From NCBI GenBank assembly GCA_013203525.1, contig JABMQB010000630.1, positions 1 to 6,077 of the forward strand: DNA of 6,077 nucleotides, in the 5' to 3' direction. Of the stretch, positions 5,904-6,077 are shown piece after piece. Source of the stretch: Mariniphaga sp. GTDB taxonomy: Bacteria; Bacteroidota; Bacteroidia; Bacteroidales; Prolixibacteraceae. Each line of letters opens with the position of its first letter. Positions within the stretch are counted from its first letter, which is position 1. Made by a program: the position numbers and the translations under genes. The notes under the pieces were generated by a model. That model had not been told where the DNA came from and searched no databases. It saw nothing but the letters and a program-made list of their open reading frames with translations.

Positions 5904-6077
5904 TCAATTACAACAAGTAGGTGTAGCATCGGGGCCGTCACAACCACTACCACAATCGGGATCGCCTCCTTTGAACCATCCAAAAATAACAGCAGTTGCA
6001 CAACCAACACCTTGTTTAACCGACAGGGCATCAGTAATACAATTAATTTCGCAGGCACCACATTCCATACATTTATC
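5904..6077 (-). CDS. HgcB-like 4Fe-4S ferredoxin, C-terminal part
   Basis: Only the last 57 residues are in the window; the start lies beyond base 6077. They open with CMECGACEINC, a CxxCxxCxxxC [4Fe-4S] ligand set, followed by Ile where ferredoxins normally have Pro. Then come KQGVGCATAV with a lone cysteine, a short hydrophobic stretch with Trp, a Cys-rich CGSGC segment and a terminal TCCN. A cluster motif, a GVGC cysteine and a C-terminal vicinal Cys pair in this order is the pattern of HgcB, the ferredoxin partner of the corrinoid protein HgcA in mercury methylation. The first cluster motif of HgcB would lie off the edge. HgcB-like ferredoxins may occur without hgcA, so Hg methylation cannot be claimed. 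The gene precedes a cysteine-rich MarR regulator by 18 bases. A generic ferredoxin with a Cys-rich tail is the main alternative. Confidence 0.65.
   Translation of the reverse strand, partial: DKCMECGACEINCITDALSVKQGVGCATAVIFGWFKGGDPDCGSGCDGPDATPTCCN

Overview
The window is AT-rich and looks like a chromosomal segment of an anaerobic member of the Bacteroidota, most likely Bacteroidales/Marinilabiliales. The evidence is a sensor kinase with fourteen two-component-regulator propeller blades and a Y_Y_Y domain, a typical Bacteroidota protein; genes without clear Shine-Dalgarno sequences; and a ferredoxin of the kind found in strict anaerobes. No rRNA, tRNA, CRISPR array or insertion sequence is visible.

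Layout. Positions 1-72 hold the last 23 codons of an unidentified, comparatively G+C-rich gene. Positions 73-1956 carry two unrelated single genes on the + strand, each embedded in structured, non-coding DNA: an exported alpha/beta hydrolase broken by an in-frame TAA (176-1048) and a flavodoxin-like protein (1151-1690). Each gene is bounded by its own pair of complementary short sequences: GTTAGCAAC before and GTTGCTAAC after the hydrolase, TTGTGCGT before and ACGCACAA after the flavodoxin. The junction between them also has an internal stem. This is the logic of integron gene cassettes with attC sites, although the core sites depart from consensus and no integrase is in view. I consider this the most interesting feature of the window.

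Positions 1957-5202 encode a 1081-residue membrane sensor histidine kinase: signal peptide, two seven-bladed propellers, Y_Y_Y domain, transmembrane helix, coiled coil, H-box and a complete HATPase. Unlike the hybrid systems that control polysaccharide use, it has no receiver or AraC domain, and no response regulator lies beside it.

Positions 5203-5435 are intergenic apart from one doubtful 42-codon frame. On the - strand, 6077-5436 form the end of an operon: the C-terminal part of an HgcB-like ferredoxin (one [4Fe-4S] motif, a GVGC motif, a terminal Cys-Cys), followed 18 bases later by a cysteine-rich MarR-type regulator. The cysteine content of both suggests a metal, metalloid or thiol-responsive operon whose main genes lie beyond the right edge. 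The kinase and this operon converge and are probably unrelated in function.
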